Shown piece by piece: positions 61,768-64,000 of a stretch of DNA of 64,000 nt; the first letter of the stretch is position 1, and every line of letters starts with the position of its first letter. Below the pieces are notes generated by a model. It made no database searches. It had not been told where the DNA came from and saw only the letters and a list, made by a program, of their open reading frames with translations. The stretch comes from Gemmataceae bacterium (GTDB lineage Bacteria > Planctomycetota > Planctomycetia > Gemmatales > Gemmataceae). The DNA lies in the NCBI GenBank assembly GCA_022616435.1, contig JAKEET010000050.1, forward strand, positions 1-64,000. The letters run 5' to 3'. The translations under genes and the position numbers were made by a program.

Positions 61768-62166
61768 ATGGCCACCGTCAAGCTTGTGGACGAATCCGCG
61801 GCGAGCCCGCGCGTGAAGGCGATCTACGACGACATCAAGGCGACCAAGAAGATCGACCGGGTGCCGAACTTCTGGCGCGGGCTGGCGGCCCATCCCGAGC
61901 ACCTGGAACTCGTCTGGTCGCGGGCCAAGGCGATCATGAAGCCGGGCGCGCTCGACCTGGTCGTCAAGGAGATGCTGGCCCTGGCGGTGTCGATCACCAA
62001 CAGCTGCAAGTACTGCATCAACTCGCATACCGCCGCGGCGCAGAAGCTGGGCATGACCCCGGAGCAGCACGGCGAATTGCTGGCGGTGGTCGGCTTGTAC
62101 AACCAGCTGAACAAGCTCGCCGACGCGTTGCAGGTGGAGCCGGATTTGTTGCCGAAGGTGGAGTAG
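61768..62166 (+). CDS. Carboxymuconolactone decarboxylase/AhpD-like protein
   Basis: A 132-residue protein with the AhpD-type active site CKYCINSH (Cys80, Cys83, His87), which supports peroxidase or disulfide reductase activity. The preceding ALDLVVKEMLALAVSITNS helix matches the carboxymuconolactone decarboxylase fold. It lies 76 bases after mscL. GGGGAGG lies upstream of the ATG. The exact physiological role is not evident. Confidence 0.9.
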   Translation: MATVKLVDESAASPRVKAIYDDIKATKKIDRVPNFWRGLAAHPEHLELVWSRAKAIMKPGALDLVVKEMLALAVSITNSCKYCINSHTAAAQKLGMTPEQHGELLAVVGLYNQLNKLADALQVEPDLLPKVE

Positions 62167-62189
62167 GTCAACCGCGGATCGTGTGAGTG

Positions 62190-63725
62190 TCACGCGTTGT
62201 TCAAGGGCGCTGCCGAAGTTCCCTTCGCCGCGCCGCGCCGTCCCAGTCGCCAGACATACGGAATCGCCGCCACCGCGGTCGGCGGGCCGAGGATCCAGCC
62301 CCAGCGCCGCGCGGGCGGCAGGTCCCAGACTTCCGTGACGCCGTCGGGCGTGAGCATGACGAACCGGTCGCGCGTGACATACGGCCAGCGAACGGCGCGG
62401 TCGTCGGGCTTGCTCGACGTCTTGCGCAGGAAACGAAAGTGCTCGTGGCCGCTGTCCACGTCGGTGACCCGAATCCGCATCTGGTCCTTGACGGTCAAAA
62501 ACGGCAGCCAACGGCCCAGGCGCTCCGGAAGGTCGTGCGCTTCCAGCAGCGACACGATGTCGTGTGAAATGAGGCAGCGAGAGTCGTCGGAGAGGACGCC
62601 TCGGGGCCGCGTGCCGATCTCCACCCCGGTCGAGCCGTTCCGCAGACTGGCCGTCGTTTCCGTGATCAGCAGATTCGAGCCGTCGGTCACCCAGGCGTAT
62701 TGCGAAGCGGCGGCTTCGTGCCAGGACACTTGCGCCGACGACGTGTCCAGCACCGCCAGATCGCGTTTGCCGCCCCATTCCTGGAACGCAAAGCGCCGGC
62801 CGTCGCGCGAGAATCCGCAGAAGCCGCCGACGGACGCCGACGGCGCCGACGCGACCCGGCCGGACTCGACGTCAACCAAGTCAAGACCCCGGTTGCTGAG
62901 CGACCACACGGCCAGGGCGCTGCCGTCGCCCGACAGCGCGATGCCCAGATCATCCCTGCGGAACGACAGCGCGGCCTCGCGGCGCTTTTCCCCGGCCAGC
63001 ACATCCCAGACAATCACCCGCGGCGGATCGACGCATTGGGCGACGAGCGTGCGGTTGTCGCCGGCAAGCCGCCACTGCATGATCACACCGGGAATGGTCG
63101 CGCGCAGAGTGTCGGCCTTGTCCCGCCGCCACAGCAACGTCTCGGTGCCGGCGCCCTGGGTCGCGAAGAACAGCGCCCACGAGTCGTCGCCGGCGAACTG
63201 CAACAGCTCATAGCGGGCGCCCACGTCCAGCAGGCAGCGCTTGGTCTCGGCATCGTACAAGCCATGGGCAGCGCCGGACGCGGCCCAGATCAACGACCCG
63301 CGCGGCGCGAGCTGGAGCTGGGCGTCGTCGCTGGGCCGCCACCGCTGGCCCGTGAGCAGGTCATGGACGAAAAAGCTCTGGCGATCGGCCGCGGCGCCGA
63401 CCAGATAGCGCAGGTCGGCGCTCATTTCCAGGGTCAGGCAGACCTCGCCCCCGGCCAGCGCCGTTCCGACGACGTTTCCAGTGGCGATGTCGCGCACACA
63501 GATCGGACCGGCGATGACATTGCGGCTGAGCGGACCGAATTCAATCCAGGGGAGCTTGTCGCCGGCCTCTGCCGCCAGGGCGGCGGTGACGATCCGCGTC
63601 GGCGCGAAGTACAGCGGAACCTGCGGCGGCATCAGCACCCACGCGGGCCTGGGCGGCAGCATCAAGTACAGCCACCACGCCAGGAGCGCCGACACGCACA
63701 ACCAGAGAAGGCGACGCCAGCTCAT
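62190..63725 (-). CDS. Membrane-anchored WD40-like beta-propeller protein
   Basis: A 511-residue protein with an N-terminal membrane helix (LLWLCVSALLAWWLYLMLPP), a series of propeller-like repeats (LTLEMSADLRYLVGAAAD, GLDLVDVESGRV, LMLTPDGVTEVWDL) and a second hydrophobic segment near the C-terminus (WILGPPTAVAAIPYVW). The repeats resemble degenerate WD40 blades. Function unknown; possibly a scaffold in the same signalling networks as the WD40 kinases. It is convergent with the AhpD-like gene. Confidence 0.78.
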   Translation of the reverse strand: MSWRRLLWLCVSALLAWWLYLMLPPRPAWVLMPPQVPLYFAPTRIVTAALAAEAGDKLPWIEFGPLSRNVIAGPICVRDIATGNVVGTALAGGEVCLTLEMSADLRYLVGAAADRQSFFVHDLLTGQRWRPSDDAQLQLAPRGSLIWAASGAAHGLYDAETKRCLLDVGARYELLQFAGDDSWALFFATQGAGTETLLWRRDKADTLRATIPGVIMQWRLAGDNRTLVAQCVDPPRVIVWDVLAGEKRREAALSFRRDDLGIALSGDGSALAVWSLSNRGLDLVDVESGRVASAPSASVGGFCGFSRDGRRFAFQEWGGKRDLAVLDTSSAQVSWHEAAASQYAWVTDGSNLLITETTASLRNGSTGVEIGTRPRGVLSDDSRCLISHDIVSLLEAHDLPERLGRWLPFLTVKDQMRIRVTDVDSGHEHFRFLRKTSSKPDDRAVRWPYVTRDRFVMLTPDGVTEVWDLPPARRWGWILGPPTAVAAIPYVWRLGRRGAAKGTSAAPLNNA

Positions 63726-63810
63726 TGCGCTTCTGCCGATTTCGTTTTGAGGGAGCTACCCCGAAAAACTCGGCGTCGTCCGCCGAGATTGCACGGTGGG
63801 CTGTTCGGGC

Positions 63811-64000
63811 CATCAGCGCATCTCCAGCCGGTAGTCCGAAGTTCCCTCACGACCTTCGTTGACCAACAGCCGGAAGGACTTGCCGAACACCCCGGATGTG
63901 ATCCAGCCATCGGTCTTGCGCGTGGCCCGGTACTTGCGGCGACCGGTGCGGAAGATGTCGAAACGAAAATGATCCGGCCGCGAATCGACCAGCCAGTATT
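63811..64000 (-). CDS. Uma2 family protein, C-terminal part
   Basis: The last 62 residues of a gene that continues beyond the window. YWLVDSRPDHFRFDIFR and GWITSGVFGKSFRLLVNEG match the C-terminal half of Uma2 proteins, where an EYWLVDP-type strand closes the nuclease fold. Only the end is visible, so the catalytic part cannot be judged. Confidence 0.75.

Noticed and set aside
63541..63813. 90-codon minus-strand frame overlapping the start of the beta-propeller gene
   Set aside because: Its body overlaps the propeller gene in another frame and becomes Ala/Arg-rich; no domain is visible.

Overview
The window is a GC-rich, gene-dense stretch from a planctomycete, most likely of the Gemmata/Isosphaera side of the phylum. 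The evidence is the gene content: two DUF1559 pseudopilin-like proteins, two PSD1-type cytochromes (CxxCH plus DUF1549/DUF1553), three DUF1501 proteins, a giant PVC-type haem protein, Ser/Thr kinases fused to WD40, FHA or a second kinase domain, Uma2 and DUF4058 proteins, and a secreted protein with the N-terminal LExRxVPSA motif. No rRNA, tRNA, CRISPR array, prophage or insertion sequence was recognised.

Layout. 1-7.4 kb: short histidine kinase, DUF1559 protein, then PSD1, a papain-fold toxin/immunity-like pair, and DUF1501. 7.5-15 kb: a minus-strand operon (kinase-WD40, nth, pepT), a small unknown gene and a kinase-pseudokinase protein. 15-21.9 kb: CAP-domain secreted protein, rho, a zinc-ribbon membrane protein, a 35-codon gene behind a palindrome, and a nucleotidyltransferase-HD protein. 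22-31.3 kb: frameshifted DUF4272 gene, DUF433/DUF5615 toxin-antitoxin pair, Gfo/Idh oxidoreductase, Uma2, FG-GAP protein, DUF4058, then a class V aminotransferase and serA with a ParE-like pair between them. 31.3-35.1 kb: small lipoprotein, DUF1559, separate coaB and coaC, frameshifted DUF3500 gene. 35.6-44.4 kb: Clp-N protein, PVC-type haem protein divergent from a second PSD1 operon that again carries a two-gene module before DUF1501. 44.4-50.3 kb: two family 2 glycosyltransferases and a MacAB-like efflux operon. 50.4-64 kb: murB, a QueD-like gene, a candidate non-coding RNA, radical SAM and FAD-oxidoreductase genes, an FHA-pseudokinase, a GT39-like membrane protein, an exported methyltransferase, an outer-membrane barrel protein, a third DUF1501, mscL, an AhpD-like protein, a beta-propeller membrane protein and the end of a second Uma2 gene.

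Two things stand out. First, small two-gene toxin-antitoxin-like modules sit inside co-directional metabolic gene sets: PSD1-[pair]-DUF1501 twice, and aminotransferase-[pair]-serA once. Second, the window is full of dispersed palindromic and heptamer-repeat elements. They include three arrays of 7-nt units, several hairpin families with compensatory or near-perfect arms, and three different palindromes inserted in frame into one PSD1 gene. A promoter-to-terminator interval of about 225 nt without a convincing gene, at 51.94-52.2 kb, is the best candidate for an undescribed RNA.
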